Positions 1-9,435 of a stretch of DNA of 64,000 nucleotides are shown in pieces; within the stretch, counting starts at the first letter, position 1, and each line of letters opens with the position of its first letter. This DNA is from Neobacillus ginsengisoli (lineage in GTDB: Bacteria; Bacillota; Bacilli; Bacillales_B; DSM-18226): positions 186,001 through 250,000 of the forward strand of contig NZ_JAUSTW010000007.1 of the NCBI RefSeq assembly GCF_030813055.1. Direction: 5' to 3'. The notes under the pieces are model-generated. The model was not told the origin of the DNA and made no database searches. It saw only the letters and a program-made list of their open reading frames with translations. The position numbers and the translations under genes were made by a program.

Positions 1-438
1 GTCTTGGATCATTAAGTCCTTTACAGGTGAGTCACCCATCCGTAAGCCCCATCTTGCTTTTGGCAGGATGTACGGCGCATTGCTCATCGATTCCATTCCC
101 CCTGCTACAATGACCTCTTCATCACCGGCACGGATAATTTGGTCACCCAACGTAACACTGCGCATGCCGGAGGCACAGACCTTATTAATTGTTTCGGTTT
201 TTACTTCCCACGGCAGCCCGGCATGTCTTGCAGCTTGGCGTGATGGAATTTGCCCCTGTCCGCCTTGTAAAACAGTGCCCATAAGAACTTCCTGTACGTC
301 CTCTCCCTTTACCTCCGCACGGTTTAACGCTTCTTTAATTGCCATTCCGCCCAATTCTGAAGCACTAAAGTTACTTAAAGTACCGCCAAACTTTCCAAAA
401 GGTGTTCTTACCCCGCTTAAAATAACCGTTCTTCCCAT
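1..438 (-). CDS. acetyl-CoA acetyltransferase (thiolase), N-terminal part
   Basis: Partial gene: the 146 N-terminal residues are present and the rest lies beyond the left edge. It begins [19 protein letters not shown], the usual start of acetyl-CoA C-acetyltransferases. Around residues 85-95 it has [11 protein letters not shown], which holds the acylated catalytic cysteine. Thiolases of this type cleave or condense acetoacetyl-/3-ketoacyl-CoA in the cytoplasm. The start is ATG at 438 behind AGGGAGAG. It follows fadF on the same strand after a 264-bp gap with a weak terminator, which suits a fatty-acid degradation cluster. The substrate chain length cannot be told from this half. Confidence 0.93.
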   Translation of the reverse strand, partial: MGRTVILSGVRTPFGKFGGTLSNFSASELGGMAIKEALNRAEVKGEDVQEVLMGTVLQGGQGQIPSRQAARHAGLPWEVKTETINKVCASGMRSVTLGDQIIRAGDEEVIVAGGMESMSNAPYILPKARWGLRMGDSPVKDLMIQD

Positions 439-535
439 TCAAAACACTCTCCCTTTTCTTAATATTCAGTCACAAAAAAATAAAGGTATTCCATTCTTTT
501 CAAGTCGAGCCGACTGAACGCTCGCTCGAGATTGA

Positions 536-566
536 TTGAAAAATGAACGCGGGCATGAAAGCCCAC
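536..566 (-). terminator. possible weak terminator or attenuator after fadF
   Basis: On the minus strand GTGGGC and GCCCGC pair around a TTTCAT loop (6 bp, one G-U). A T-rich stretch with five consecutive T follows a few bases later. It lies between fadF and the thiolase gene and could reduce read-through. The rest of the 439-702 gap shows no gene. Confidence 0.35.
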
Positions 567-702
567 GTGCAAGAAAAATGTAAGCGTTTTATCTCCACAA
601 TCTATTTTACAAAAAAAAGAGCAGAAGTTGAACTGTTTTACACAAAATTCCTAAAATTTTATGAATTCGTGAAAAAGTACTCAACCTCTGCTATTACCAT
701 TT

Positions 703-2814
703 TTACGAAACTAATGCTGTTGGTTCCCCGCATACCGCTTTTTCAAGCAATTCTGCTACATCGTAAGTGGAAACCTTTTCTTCCACTTCCTTCGCCTTTG
801 TTCCGTCTGAAAGCATTGTTAAGCAGTATGGACAGCCGGAACTGATCACCGAAGGATTGACGGCAAGTGCCTGCTCGGTCCGCGCCACGTTAATGCGATG
901 TCCTGTTTCTTCCTCCATCCACATCAAGCCGCCGCCTGCACCGCAGCACATCCCTTTTTCGCGGTTTCTTTCCATCTCGACAAGCTTGACGCCCGGGATG
1001 GATTTTAGGATTTCCCGCGGTGGGTCGTATACATCATTGTAACGTCCTAAGTAACAGGAATCATGGAAAGTAATGGTTTCGTTGACTGCATGTTTTGGAA
1101 CGAGTCGCCCTTCCTTCACCAACTGATAAAGAATCTCTGTATGGTGGAATACTTCAGCCTGCAAGCCGAAATCAGGGTATTCATTTTTGAAAATATTATA
1201 GGCATGCGGGTCAATCGTAATGATTTTCTTGACCTCAGCCTTTTCAAATTCCTCAATATTTTTGGCAGCAAGATCCTGGAACAGGAACTCATTTCCGAGA
1301 CGGCGCGGTGTGTCACCTGAGTTCTTTTCTTTGTTACCAAGGATGGCAAATTTCACTCCGGCCTCATTCATTAATTTTGCAAATGAAAGCGCGATTTTCT
1401 GGCTGCGGTTATCATAAGAGCCCATTGAACCGACCCAGAAGAGGTATTCGAACTCTTCGCCTGCCTTATTCATTTCTTTTACCGTCGGAATATGAACATC
1501 CTCGCGTACCTCACGCCAGTTTTCACGTTCCTTACGGTTTAAGCCCCACGGGTTGCCTTGACGTTCGATGTTTGTCATCGCGCGCTGGGCATCCGCGTCC
1601 ATCTTTCCTTCCGTTAACACGAGGTAACGGCGGAGATCGATGATTTTGTCGACATGTTCGTTCATAACCGGACATTGATCTTCACAGTTACGGCAGGTTG
1701 TACAGGCCCAAATTTCCTCTTCGGTAATGACCTCGCCAATCAAGCTTGGATTGTACGCGAGCGTTGCCGCTGCTTCTTCCGCACCCCGACCGCTTGCAGC
1801 TAGGGCAATTTGATTACCTTTTGTATTGGCAAACGCAAATGTCGGCACCCACGGCTGTTTCGAGGTAACGGCAGCACCGTAATTAGTTAAGTGATCACGA
1901 AGCTTCACAATTAAGTCCATCGGTGAAAGCATTTTGCCTGTTCCTGTTGCGGGACACATATTGGTACAGCGGCCGCATTCCACGCAGGCATAGAAGTCAA
2001 TCATTTGCAGCTGGGTAAAATCTTCAATTTTACCGACCCCAAAGGATTCCTGCGACTCATCTTCAAAATCGACTTTTTTCAATTTCCCCGGGTTTTCCAA
2101 ACGGTTAAAATAAACATTGGCAGGACCTGCAATTAAGTGCGCGTGCTTTGATTGCGGTACATACACTAAAAATGACAGCAAGAATAGTAAGTGCATCCAC
2201 CAGGCAACGTAGAAAATTGCAATGGATGCTGATTTTCCAATCCCCATGAAAGCGATTGCAATTAACGAGGCAACAGGTTCTGTCCAAGAAGCTTCATCAC
2301 CGTGCCAGATGATTCCCATTCCATTCCCCAGAAGGACGGATAGCATCAAGCCGCCAATGAACAGCAGCACAAGGCCTGATTTAAAATTCCGCTTTAGACG
2401 GACAAGTTTTTCGATATAACGGCGGTAAAACGCCCAGACTACCGCTACCAGGATGACAAGCGTGACAATTTCCTGGAAAAATGTAAACCCTGAATATAAT
2501 GGCCCAAGCGGAAGATGTGAACCCGGATGGATCCCCTTCCAAATAAAATCAATCGCGCCAAATTGGACAAGAATAAAGCCGTAAAAAAACATGACGTGAA
2601 TCGCGCCGCTTTTTTTATCTTTTAAAAGTTTCTTTTGTCCAAACACATTGACCCAAATTTTTTGCAGCCGCTCTTTGACATTGTTGTCAAACTCGACCTT
2701 TTTACCAAGCTTAATGAATGCAATTCGAGTTTTTACCACATAAACGAACAAACTAATCGCGTAAGCGGTTACAAACAAAAATGCAATGAGGTTTACCCAC
2801 AAAAGCCCGTTCAT
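703..2814 (-). CDS. fadF: FadF-like membrane (Fe-S) heterodisulfide reductase-type oxidoreductase
   Basis: This 703-residue protein has the architecture of B. subtilis FadF (YwjF), thought to pass electrons from acyl-CoA dehydrogenase/ETF to the respiratory chain. The first ~240 residues hold several hydrophobic segments. Two 4Fe-4S cluster motifs follow, CVECGRCTNMCP near residue 280 and CTTCRNCEDQCP near residue 370. Two cysteine-rich CCG domains close the protein (HDSCYLGR; MCCGAGGG with SGCPYC). The ATG at 2814 lies behind AAGGGGAAGGGGCG. A FadR-like operator lies about 105 bp upstream and a thiolase gene downstream, so a beta-oxidation role is well supported. Direct electron partners are inferred from the family. 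Confidence 0.93.
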   Translation of the reverse strand: MNGLLWVNLIAFLFVTAYAISLFVYVVKTRIAFIKLGKKVEFDNNVKERLQKIWVNVFGQKKLLKDKKSGAIHVMFFYGFILVQFGAIDFIWKGIHPGSHLPLGPLYSGFTFFQEIVTLVILVAVVWAFYRRYIEKLVRLKRNFKSGLVLLFIGGLMLSVLLGNGMGIIWHGDEASWTEPVASLIAIAFMGIGKSASIAIFYVAWWMHLLFLLSFLVYVPQSKHAHLIAGPANVYFNRLENPGKLKKVDFEDESQESFGVGKIEDFTQLQMIDFYACVECGRCTNMCPATGTGKMLSPMDLIVKLRDHLTNYGAAVTSKQPWVPTFAFANTKGNQIALAASGRGAEEAAATLAYNPSLIGEVITEEEIWACTTCRNCEDQCPVMNEHVDKIIDLRRYLVLTEGKMDADAQRAMTNIERQGNPWGLNRKERENWREVREDVHIPTVKEMNKAGEEFEYLFWVGSMGSYDNRSQKIALSFAKLMNEAGVKFAILGNKEKNSGDTPRRLGNEFLFQDLAAKNIEEFEKAEVKKIITIDPHAYNIFKNEYPDFGLQAEVFHHTEILYQLVKEGRLVPKHAVNETITFHDSCYLGRYNDVYDPPREILKSIPGVKLVEMERNREKGMCCGAGGGLMWMEEETGHRINVARTEQALAVNPSVISSGCPYCLTMLSDGTKAKEVEEKVSTYDVAELLEKAVCGEPTALVS

Positions 2815-2918
2815 TCAAAACGCCCCTTCCCCTTAAGTTCTTGTTCTCCCTTTGTGAAGTTGAAGAAAATTAAATCGTTTTTAAATTTTCTGAACATATA
2901 CTTATCTCTATTATATGA

Positions 2919-2936
2919 TGAATGAGCATTCAGTCA
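2919..2936 (-). promoter_or_regulatory. FadR-like operator upstream of fadF
   Basis: TGAATGA-GCAT-TCAGTCA is an inverted repeat with one mismatch between its 7-bp arms. It resembles the B. subtilis FadR box (TGAATGA-N4-TCATTCA), bound by a TetR-type repressor that responds to long-chain acyl-CoA. Its place upstream of fadF fits repression of fatty-acid oxidation. The repressor gene is not in the window. Confidence 0.6.
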
Positions 2937-3021
2937 ACTACTTTTTTTCAAAGTTGTGTCAACTCATAGAACGGATTGCTTTTGGCAAACCTAACAGAAC
3001 GGATAGGAGGAAAAGGTTCAC

Positions 3022-4224
3022 ATGAATTTCGCACTCATTTTTTTCGGACTGATACTTCTCATCATTTTATGGTTTTACATAGATTTTACGTTAGGAAGGA
3101 GGAAGCATCTTTCCCTTGTCAGAAAAAGTGAAACTCCGATGATCCATGGCAATTTTGATATTTTTCCTCATGGCAAGGAACTGTTCGCCGATTATTTCGG
3201 CGAATTGAGAAAAGCCAAAAAACATATTCACGTGTTATTTTACATTGTTAAAACGGATGCTTTCAGCCATGAATTTTTACATATTTTAAAAGAAAAAGCG
3301 GCTGAGGGTATTGAAGTCCGGATGCTGCTTGATCGGATCGGTAGCTATCAGATCACAAAGCAAATAGTGTTGTCACTGCAGGAAGCGGGTGTTCGTTTTT
3401 CTTTTAGCAATACTCTTAAGTTTCCGTTTCTGTTTTATTCCTCCCAGGTGCGCAATCACCGCAAGATTTCGATCATCGACGGTGAAATCGGCTATCTCGG
3501 CGGCTTTAATGTCGGGAAAGAATATATTGACGAAGACCCGAAATTAAGCCCCTGGCGTGATTATCATTTAAAAATCACCGGCGAAAGCGTGACCTTCTTA
3601 CAAAGTGAGTTTTTGATTGATTGGCGGGAATACGCACAGGAAGATTTACTCGGTTCTTCCTTCTATTTCCCGAAATTGCCGAAGGGGGATGTCCGCCACC
3701 AATTCATCCCCACTGAGGCAAATCATCTCGAAGCGTCGTTTATTAACCTGATTCAAAAAGCAACCACTTCCATTACGATCGGCACCCCCTATTTTATTCC
3801 GAGCAATCGGCTTTTGCAGGAATTGATTCTGGCTGCCCGGAAAGGTATAAGGATTTCGGTCGTTGTACCTTATACTGCTGATCATATGCTCGTCCAGGAG
3901 GCTTCATTCCGCTATTTGCGCAGGCTTTTGAAGGAAGGCATCCAGGTTTTTCAATACAAAAACGGTTTTTACCATGCCAAAACAATTGTAATCGATGACA
4001 AAATTTGTGATATCGGAACGGCTAATTTTGATAAAAGAAGTTTATTTTTAAACAAGGAAATTAACTGCCTGATCTACGACCGTGAATTTATCGGCCGATT
4101 GACCGACGTTTTACGAAGGGACATTCTCGATTCCAAACCATTGACATTGGCCGATTTAAGTAAGCCTAATTTGTTGAGATCGTTAAAAGAAAGTATTGCC
4201 GGTGCTGTTTCTTTTTTTTTATAG
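3022..4224 (+). CDS. clsB: cardiolipin synthase, phospholipase D family (ClsB/YwjE type)
   Basis: A 400-residue protein with one N-terminal membrane helix and two PLD domains. The HKD motifs are HRKISIIDG near residue 150 and HAKTIVIDD near residue 320. Such enzymes join two phosphatidylglycerol molecules into cardiolipin and glycerol at the membrane. It is shorter than the ~480-residue ClsA type and has one N-terminal helix rather than two, like B. subtilis YwjE, which also neighbours fadF. Start: ATG at 3022 behind AGGAGG. It is divergent from fadF and appears monocistronic or co-transcribed with the next small gene. Confidence 0.88.
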   Translation: MNFALIFFGLILLIILWFYIDFTLGRRKHLSLVRKSETPMIHGNFDIFPHGKELFADYFGELRKAKKHIHVLFYIVKTDAFSHEFLHILKEKAAEGIEVRMLLDRIGSYQITKQIVLSLQEAGVRFSFSNTLKFPFLFYSSQVRNHRKISIIDGEIGYLGGFNVGKEYIDEDPKLSPWRDYHLKITGESVTFLQSEFLIDWREYAQEDLLGSSFYFPKLPKGDVRHQFIPTEANHLEASFINLIQKATTSITIGTPYFIPSNRLLQELILAARKGIRISVVVPYTADHMLVQEASFRYLRRLLKEGIQVFQYKNGFYHAKTIVIDDKICDIGTANFDKRSLFLNKEINCLIYDREFIGRLTDVLRRDILDSKPLTLADLSKPNLLRSLKESIAGAVSFFL

Positions 4225-4336
4225 ACTCTTTTCATTAAGATTCCGGGGGTTTCGCAAATGACGATTGAAGTGAAATAACGGATGCATTTTTTTACGGCGG
4301 AATGGTTAAAGTAACAATAGCCAAGGAGGGAATAGG

Positions 4337-4465
4337 ATGGAGAATACACACGAGTTTGTTGAAAAATTTAACGAAGACAAGAAGAAACAGGAACAAAATA
4401 AAAAGCAGAATGGCAATGGCCATCCTGAGAAAAAGTTACCTAATGGAAAGCACTCTAGGGGATAG
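4337..4465 (+). CDS. small hydrophilic protein, unknown
   Basis: A 42-residue reading frame, MENTHEFVEKF... ending KLPNGKHSRG, rich in Lys, Asn, Gln and Glu. It has a good ribosome site (AAGGAGGG, 7 nt before ATG) and a strong terminator 14 bp after its stop, which supports a real gene. The composition recalls minor small spore proteins, but I recognise no family. It lies between clsB and an sspH gene. Confidence 0.6.
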   Translation: MENTHEFVEKFNEDKKKQEQNKKQNGNGHPEKKLPNGKHSRG

Positions 4466-4478
4466 TTTAAAAAGGGTT

Positions 4479-4507
4479 AGCATCGGACTCAGCGCCGATG
4501 CTTTTTT
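4479..4507 (+). terminator. rho-independent terminator
   Basis: AGCATCGG and CCGATGCT form a perfect 8-bp stem with a 7-nt loop, followed by TTTTT. It ends the clsB/small-protein transcript. Confidence 0.85.
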
Positions 4508-4515
4508 GCAGCCAT

Positions 4516-4546
4516 AAAAAAGGTCTCCGGACTTGGAGACTTTTTT
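4516..4546. terminator. bidirectional terminator
   Basis: GTCTCC and GGAGAC form a short stem flanked by AAAAAA on the left and TTTTTT on the right, so it can act on both strands. It overlaps the stop codon of the minus-strand sspH gene. Confidence 0.75.
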
Positions 4547-4727
4547 AGACTTCCTCAATTAAGTTTAAAACCGGCACATCCCGTTCATCCTCCGGCTTTG
4601 TCCGTGAATAAATCCTTGCCATTTTCGATGCTTCATCGACGTGTTGAATAATCACCGGATTTCCATCATACGTAACATTTATGATTTCCGAGGACTCCGC
4701 TATTTCCTTTGCTCTTCCTACATTCAT
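4545..4727 (-). CDS. sspH: H-type small acid-soluble spore protein
   Basis: About 60 residues starting MNVGRAKEIAESSEIINV, close to the SspH pattern (short helix, then GNPVIIQHVDEASKMARIYS and a polar tail). SspH proteins are minor SASPs made in the forespore. I chose the ATG at 4727 because GAGGAG stands 8 nt before it; an upstream in-frame GTG at 4736 is almost fused to that site. A second paralogue lies at 36413-36592. Confidence 0.88.
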   Translation of the reverse strand: MNVGRAKEIAESSEIINVTYDGNPVIIQHVDEASKMARIYSRTKPEDERDVPVLNLIEEV

Positions 4728-4821
4728 TCGGTCCACTCCTCTTGAATAGTTCTTTTTTAATATTTACCATTTTTATGGTACTATTCAAGTTTTTTCATGT
4801 TGAACCGTATGATTTTTTTTA

Positions 4822-4858
4822 GGAAAAAGGCCCCCTTCCCATTAAAGAAGGAGGCCGC
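4822..4858 (-). terminator. terminator of the ywiB-argS operon
   Basis: On the minus strand GGCCTCCTTC pairs with GAAGGGGGCC around TTTAATGG, followed by TTTTTCC, just after the argS stop. Confidence 0.85.
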
Positions 4859-4864
4859 TTATAG

Positions 4865-6535
4865 TTACATTTTTTCAGGAGCAGAAACGCCAATCAACGC
4901 CAGCGCATTCCGCAACGTGATTTGTACCGCCTTGACCATCGCGAGGCGGGCCTTGGTGCGCTCCGGATATTCGCCGTCGAGCACCTTTTCGGCATTATAG
5001 AAGCTGTGGAACGTAGACGCCAGTTCAAAGATATAATTAGTGATGCGGTGCGGCACGCGCTTCAATGCTGCTTCACCGACCGCCTGTGGAAACTCACCTA
5101 GTTTCTTCAATAAGTCCATTTCTTTTTCCGATTGGATTAACGTAAAATCAGCTTGCGGATCGACTCCGACACCCTGCTCCACACCTTGGCGCAAAATGCT
5201 GGAAATCCGTGCGTGCGCATACTGCGCATAATAAACAGGGTTTTCATTAGACTCAGAAACGGCTAAATCCAAATCAAAGTCCATGTGGGTATCCGAGCTG
5301 CGCATCGCAAAGAAGTAACGCACCGCATCAAGGCCGACCTCATCGACCAAATCACGCATTGTTACAGCTTTACCGGTCCGCTTGCTCATTTTCATCTTTT
5401 CACCGTTTTTATAAAGGTGAACAAGTTGAATGATTTCAACCTCGAGGGCATCTTTATCATAGCCCAATGACTGAATCGCCGCCTTCATCCGCGGAATATA
5501 GCCATGATGGTCCGCGCCCCAAATATTGATTAATTTCTCAAAGCCGCGGTCAAGCTTGTCCTTATGGTAGGCAATATCCGGCGTCAAATACGTGTAGGAG
5601 CCGTCCTGCTTAATTAACACGCGGTCCTTGTCATCACCGAAATCGGTAGAGCGAAGCCATGTTGCGCCCTCTTCATCGTAAATATAGCCACTCGCGCGTA
5701 ATGCCTTCAGTGCCTCATCAATTTTGCCATTTTTATAAAGAGACGTTTCCGAGAACCACACATCAAAAGCCACGCGGAAATCCGCAAGGTCCATTTTCAG
5801 CTTTTCCATTTCGTACTTCAGGCCGTACTCGCGGAAAAATTCAAATCGTTCCTCTTCGGCAACATTCACATACTTATCGCCAAACTCCTCAGCAAGAGTT
5901 TTTCCAATGCCGATAATATCAGCTCCATGGTAGCCATCCTCCGGCATGTCTTTTTCAAGACCAAGCGCCTGGAAATAACGCGCCTCCACAGAAAGAGCGA
6001 GATTGTTAATCTGGTTTCCGGCGTCGTTAATATAGTATTCGCGGGAAACATCGTAGCCTGCTTTTGCTAAGATATTGCAAAGCGAATCGCCGACGGCAGC
6101 ACCGCGGGCATGGCCAAGATGCAGGTCACCCGTTGGATTCGCGGACACGAACTCCACTTGAATTTTTTGCTTGTTGCCCGCATCTGTTTCCCCATACTTT
6201 TCCCCTGCTTTAAGGACAGTCGGAATCAGCTCCGTTAAATAGCTATTATCCATGTAAAAATTGATAAACCCGGGACCGGCTAACTCAATTTTTTCAATTG
6301 ATGCTTTCGAACGATCAAAGTTGTTCACCAAGGCTTCAGCTATCATTCTTGGTGCCTTCTTAGCCACGCGCGCCAGTTGCATCGCCATATTCGTAGAATA
6401 GTCGCCATGGGCCTTTTCCTTCGGAGTTTCAAGAATCACATCGGGAATTTGCTCTTCCGTTGCAAGCTCCGCCTTCAAGACAGCCGCTCGAATTTCTTCC
6501 TTTATTTTACTTTGGACCTGCTCAACAATATTCAT
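4865..6535 (-). CDS. argS: arginyl-tRNA synthetase
   Basis: A 556-residue class I aminoacyl-tRNA synthetase that charges tRNA-Arg in the cytoplasm. It has the N-terminal Arg-tRNA recognition domain, the HIGH-type motif HLGH near residues 139-142 (in [15 protein letters not shown]), the KMSKR motif in the [11 protein letters not shown] segment, and the C-terminal anticodon-binding DALR domain. Length is normal. Its ATG overlaps the stop of the upstream ywiB gene by 4 bp, so the two are translationally coupled, as in B. subtilis. Confidence 0.97.
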   Translation of the reverse strand: MNIVEQVQSKIKEEIRAAVLKAELATEEQIPDVILETPKEKAHGDYSTNMAMQLARVAKKAPRMIAEALVNNFDRSKASIEKIELAGPGFINFYMDNSYLTELIPTVLKAGEKYGETDAGNKQKIQVEFVSANPTGDLHLGHARGAAVGDSLCNILAKAGYDVSREYYINDAGNQINNLALSVEARYFQALGLEKDMPEDGYHGADIIGIGKTLAEEFGDKYVNVAEEERFEFFREYGLKYEMEKLKMDLADFRVAFDVWFSETSLYKNGKIDEALKALRASGYIYDEEGATWLRSTDFGDDKDRVLIKQDGSYTYLTPDIAYHKDKLDRGFEKLINIWGADHHGYIPRMKAAIQSLGYDKDALEVEIIQLVHLYKNGEKMKMSKRTGKAVTMRDLVDEVGLDAVRYFFAMRSSDTHMDFDLDLAVSESNENPVYYAQYAHARISSILRQGVEQGVGVDPQADFTLIQSEKEMDLLKKLGEFPQAVGEAALKRVPHRITNYIFELASTFHSFYNAEKVLDGEYPERTKARLAMVKAVQITLRNALALIGVSAPEKM

Positions 6536-6939
6536 TTTTTATCCTCCTGAAAGGTAATTTCTAAATGGTATGTACCTGCCTGACTTCCCTGCAGCGCAAA
6601 ATCGTAAAGGATGTCAATTGAACCATCGGAATGTTCAATTTTTTTCGCAGTTGTCGTTGTTTCAAAGCGACCAAACGGCATCTCGTAGCTGCCCTTCATC
6701 TTCTTATGCAACCTAAACGGCAATCGCATTTTAACAGCGCCGCTTCGTAAAATCAGCGCCTCATCAGCTGCCGTTTTAACAATCGTGCGGACACTTCCCT
6801 CTTCCGTCACTTCCTCATACTGAAGAAAAGCAGCATTATTTTTTTTATAATAACGGCCAAAAACTGTTAACTCAAAACTATCCTGTTGATCAATCGTCGT
6901 TTTCACCTTGATTTTCACAGGTATTTCAGGGATCGACAA
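6532..6939 (-). CDS. ywiB: YwiB family protein (DUF1934)
   Basis: 135 residues. The sequence ([19 protein letters not shown] near the start, [10 protein letters not shown] at the end) matches the DUF1934/YwiB family, small proteins with a predicted beta-barrel of the calycin kind. Molecular function is unknown. It is the first gene of a two-gene operon with argS (ATGA overlap) and its conserved position suggests a link to translation, but this is inference. AGGGAGTGC precedes the start. Confidence 0.85.
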   Translation of the reverse strand: MSIPEIPVKIKVKTTIDQQDSFELTVFGRYYKKNNAAFLQYEEVTEEGSVRTIVKTAADEALILRSGAVKMRLPFRLHKKMKGSYEMPFGRFETTTTAKKIEHSDGSIDILYDFALQGSQAGTYHLEITFQEDKK

Positions 6940-6970
6940 ACATCAGCACTCCCTTATTTTTTTCTATATG

Positions 6971-7131
6971 GCTCTGTTAAACTTGCCTGTTGATTTCCGC
7001 TCCAGGCACTCGCTTTCCGCGGGCAGTCAGGGAGCCTCCTCGGCGCATGACGCGCCTGCGGGGTCTCCCTTGACCTGCTTTTCCCGCAGGAGTCTCGCGC
7101 CTTCCGCTCCAATCAACATAGTGAGCTAAAT
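6971..7131. repeat. GC-rich Bacillus intergenic palindromic repeat
   Basis: A ~160-bp element far richer in GC than its surroundings, bounded by the inverted ends TGTTGATT (6988) and AATCAACA (7111). Both halves contain TTCCGCTCC and the centre has complementary CGGGG/CCCGC tracts. I recognise this type of repeat from intergenic regions of many Bacillus genomes. It shows no coding capacity. The remaining ~130 bp before the speB terminator hold nothing obvious. Confidence 0.8.
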
Positions 7132-7265
7132 CAAAAATGAGCTTTAACATAGCCTTCTTTATAAAAAGGAACTCCGTAAAGCTCTCCTGAACTGTTAAAT
7201 GTCCTACAACTTATCTGCGGGCTCTAGAAGACGCTTCATCTATTATAACCATTTAGCTGTAACAA

Positions 7266-7301
7266 TTCAAAAGGTGCCTACCCTAAAGCGGGATAGGCAC
7301 C
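7266..7301 (-). terminator. terminator after speB
   Basis: GGTGCCTATCCC and GGGTAGGCACC pair across a short loop, followed by TTTTG on the minus strand. It lies just downstream of the speB stop. Confidence 0.8.
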
Positions 7302-7310
7302 AAAAAGAAT

Positions 7311-8183
7311 TTATTTTATCCAGCCGAGAATCATTTCACGGATCAATTTGCTGGCAGTGTTTGCTGTTTGCTCAGAAGAATCGTAAATTGGCGCAACTTC
7401 AACAAGGTCGCCGCCGACCACGTTCACACCTGAGCGGGCAATTTCATGAATCGAAGCGAGCAGCTCTCTGGATGTAATTCCGCCGCAATCAACTGTCCCT
7501 GTTCCAGGTGCGTGTGCCGGGTCCAATACGTCGATATCAATCGTTACATACACCGGCCGGCCGACCAGATCCGGAAGAATCTCCTTCAATGGCTGATGGA
7601 CATCAAATTTGGAAATATGCATGCCGACGCTTTTCGCCCACTCAAATTCTTCCTTCATGCCGGAGCGGATTCCAAAAGAATAGACATTTTTTGGCCCGAT
7701 TAACTCGGCAATTTTGCGAATCGGCGTCGAATGAGACAACGGCTCACCTTCGTATTGCTCGCGCAAATCGGTATGAGCGTCCATATGGATAATCGCAAGG
7801 TCAGGGTATTTCTTATAGACAGCTTTCATAACAGGCCATGAAACTAAATGTTCGCCACCCATGCCAAGCGGGAACTTCCCTGCATCAAGCAGCTTCGTAA
7901 CAAACTCTTCAATTAAATCCAAGCTTTTTTGAGGATTTCCGAATGGAAGCGGAATATCGCCCGCATCAAAATATTTTACATCCTCGAGCTCACGGTCGAG
8001 ATAGGCGCTATACTCCTCTAGGCCAATCGACACCTCGCGGATACGCGTAGGACCAAAGCGCGAACCCGGACGATAACTAACCGTCCAATCCATCGGCATC
8101 CCGTACAAAACCGCCTTACTCTCCTCAAAACTCGGGTGGCTCTTAATAAACACATTCCCCGAATAAGCCTCATCAAAACGCAT
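7311..8183 (-). CDS. speB: agmatinase
   Basis: 290 residues, the usual length. The enzyme hydrolyses agmatine to putrescine and urea. Ureohydrolase metal motifs are present: GMGGEHL, HMDAHTDLR and TIDIDVLDPAHAPGTGT, which supply the His/Asp ligands of the two Mn ions. I chose ATG at 8183 (MRFDEAYSGNVF) because AAAGGAGGA stands just before it; the frame is open upstream to 8270 but that stretch is repeat-derived. It follows speE on the same strand, so putrescine production is paired with its conversion to spermidine. Confidence 0.95.
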   Translation of the reverse strand: MRFDEAYSGNVFIKSHPSFEESKAVLYGMPMDWTVSYRPGSRFGPTRIREVSIGLEEYSAYLDRELEDVKYFDAGDIPLPFGNPQKSLDLIEEFVTKLLDAGKFPLGMGGEHLVSWPVMKAVYKKYPDLAIIHMDAHTDLREQYEGEPLSHSTPIRKIAELIGPKNVYSFGIRSGMKEEFEWAKSVGMHISKFDVHQPLKEILPDLVGRPVYVTIDIDVLDPAHAPGTGTVDCGGITSRELLASIHEIARSGVNVVGGDLVEVAPIYDSSEQTANTASKLIREMILGWIK

Positions 8184-8189
8184 CAAACT

Positions 8190-8325
8190 TCCTCCTTTTT
8201 CGGTGACACTTTTCGGTGACAGGCACCGTTCGTGGACAAAATGCCTATTTTGTCCGCGTGTAAAGGACAACGATTACTGCATCACTTCACCGCTTTACTC
8301 CATATCGGAGACAGGCACCTATTTT
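8190..8325. repeat. short repeats and inverted repeat between speE and speB
   Basis: The gap contains three similar words: GGTGACACTTTTCGGTGAC, GGTGACAGGCACC and GGAGACAGGCACC. It also holds a perfect hairpin, GGACAAAAT-GCCT-ATTTTGTCC (8234-8255). There is no gene. The sequence is repetitive-element-like and interrupts the two polyamine genes. Confidence 0.6.
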
Positions 8326-8334
8326 TGTCAAGTG

Positions 8335-9162
8335 TTATTTCACTAAATCGCCAACAAATTTAGGCAGTACGAAGGCTGCTTTGTGGAGTTCTTTTGTGTA
8401 GTATTTTGTTTCAATTTCGTGGAAGCGGTCTTCGCTTACTTCCAATGGGTTGTATTTCTTTGAACCGATTGTGAATGCCCATAAGCCGCTTGGGTATGTA
8501 GGGATGTTTGCTACATACAGGCTTGTAATCGGGAAAATTTCCCTAACGTCTCTTTGCACGTTGCGGATTAAATCGGCTTTAAACCATGGGTTGTCAGATT
8601 GAGCGACAAAGATTCCGTCTTCTTTCAATGCCTTTGAAATACCAGCGTAGAATCCTTTTGTAAATAGGTTTACTGCAGGACCGACCGGTTCTGTTGAGTC
8701 AACCATGATGACATCGTACTCGTTTTCGCTGTTTGCGATATGCATGAAGCCGTCGTCAACTTGAACATCAACACGCGGATCATCTAGCATACCTGCAATT
8801 TCAGGAAGAAATTTTTTAGAGTACTCAATTACTTTTCCGTCAATATCAACAAGAGTAGCCTTTTTCACACTTGGGTGCTTTAATACTTCACGAATAACGC
8901 CTCCGTCGCCGCCGCCGACAACAAGGACGTTTTCAGGGTTTGGATGCGTAAATAACGGCACGTGTGCCACCATTTCGTGGTAAACAAATTCATCTCTTAC
9001 GGATGTCATCACCATGTCGTCAAGTAAAAGCATGTTGCCCCACTCTTCTGTTTCGATCATATCAAGCTTTTGAAATTCCGTTTGCTCTGTATGTAAAGTC
9101 TTATTTACTTTCATTGTGATCCCAAAATTTTGGGTTTGCTTTTCTGTGAACCAAATTCCCAT
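8335..9162 (-). CDS. speE: spermidine synthase
   Basis: About 275 residues. It transfers aminopropyl from decarboxylated SAM to putrescine. The protein aligns well by eye with B. subtilis Spe[20 protein letters not shown] near the start, the nucleotide-binding [14 protein letters not shown] near residue 80, and the catalytic-loop [11 protein letters not shown] prefer ATG at 9162 (MGIWFTEKQ) because GGAAGG is 9 nt upstream; ATG at 9168 is too close to it. It is paired with speB downstream. The upstream 9163-9435 region is AT-rich and shared with divergent pbpG. Confidence 0.95.
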   Translation of the reverse strand: MGIWFTEKQTQNFGITMKVNKTLHTEQTEFQKLDMIETEEWGNMLLLDDMVMTSVRDEFVYHEMVAHVPLFTHPNPENVLVVGGGDGGVIREVLKHPSVKKATLVDIDGKVIEYSKKFLPEIAGMLDDPRVDVQVDDGFMHIANSENEYDVIMVDSTEPVGPAVNLFTKGFYAGISKALKEDGIFVAQSDNPWFKADLIRNVQRDVREIFPITSLYVANIPTYPSGLWAFTIGSKKYNPLEVSEDRFHEIETKYYTKELHKAAFVLPKFVGDLVK

Positions 9163-9435
9163 GTTCATCTTCCTTCCATCTTTATCTCATTTTTATTCCA
9201 AACTAAAAATGGGGAATGTCCCCACAATGCATCCTTGCATATGAAATTCGTTTCATTTCATTTTTATACTACCCAAACTATTGAATTACAAACATGAGAA
9301 AAAGTCTAGAGAAATCTAGCAAAATTACAAGAATTTTTTCATTTCGCTAAGGAAAATGTTTAAAACAGTTCCATTTTTTTCATACTAGTACTATAAACTT
9401 TTTTAGAATTTGAAAAAAACAAAGGGGTGATATTA

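Noticed and set aside
68..517. Plus-strand 149-codon frame at the left edge
   Set aside because: Antisense to the thiolase gene, whose motifs are clear on the minus strand.
511..535. Second FadR-type operator before the thiolase gene (TGAACGCTCGCTCGA)
   Set aside because: Half-sites fit poorly and the symmetry is weak.
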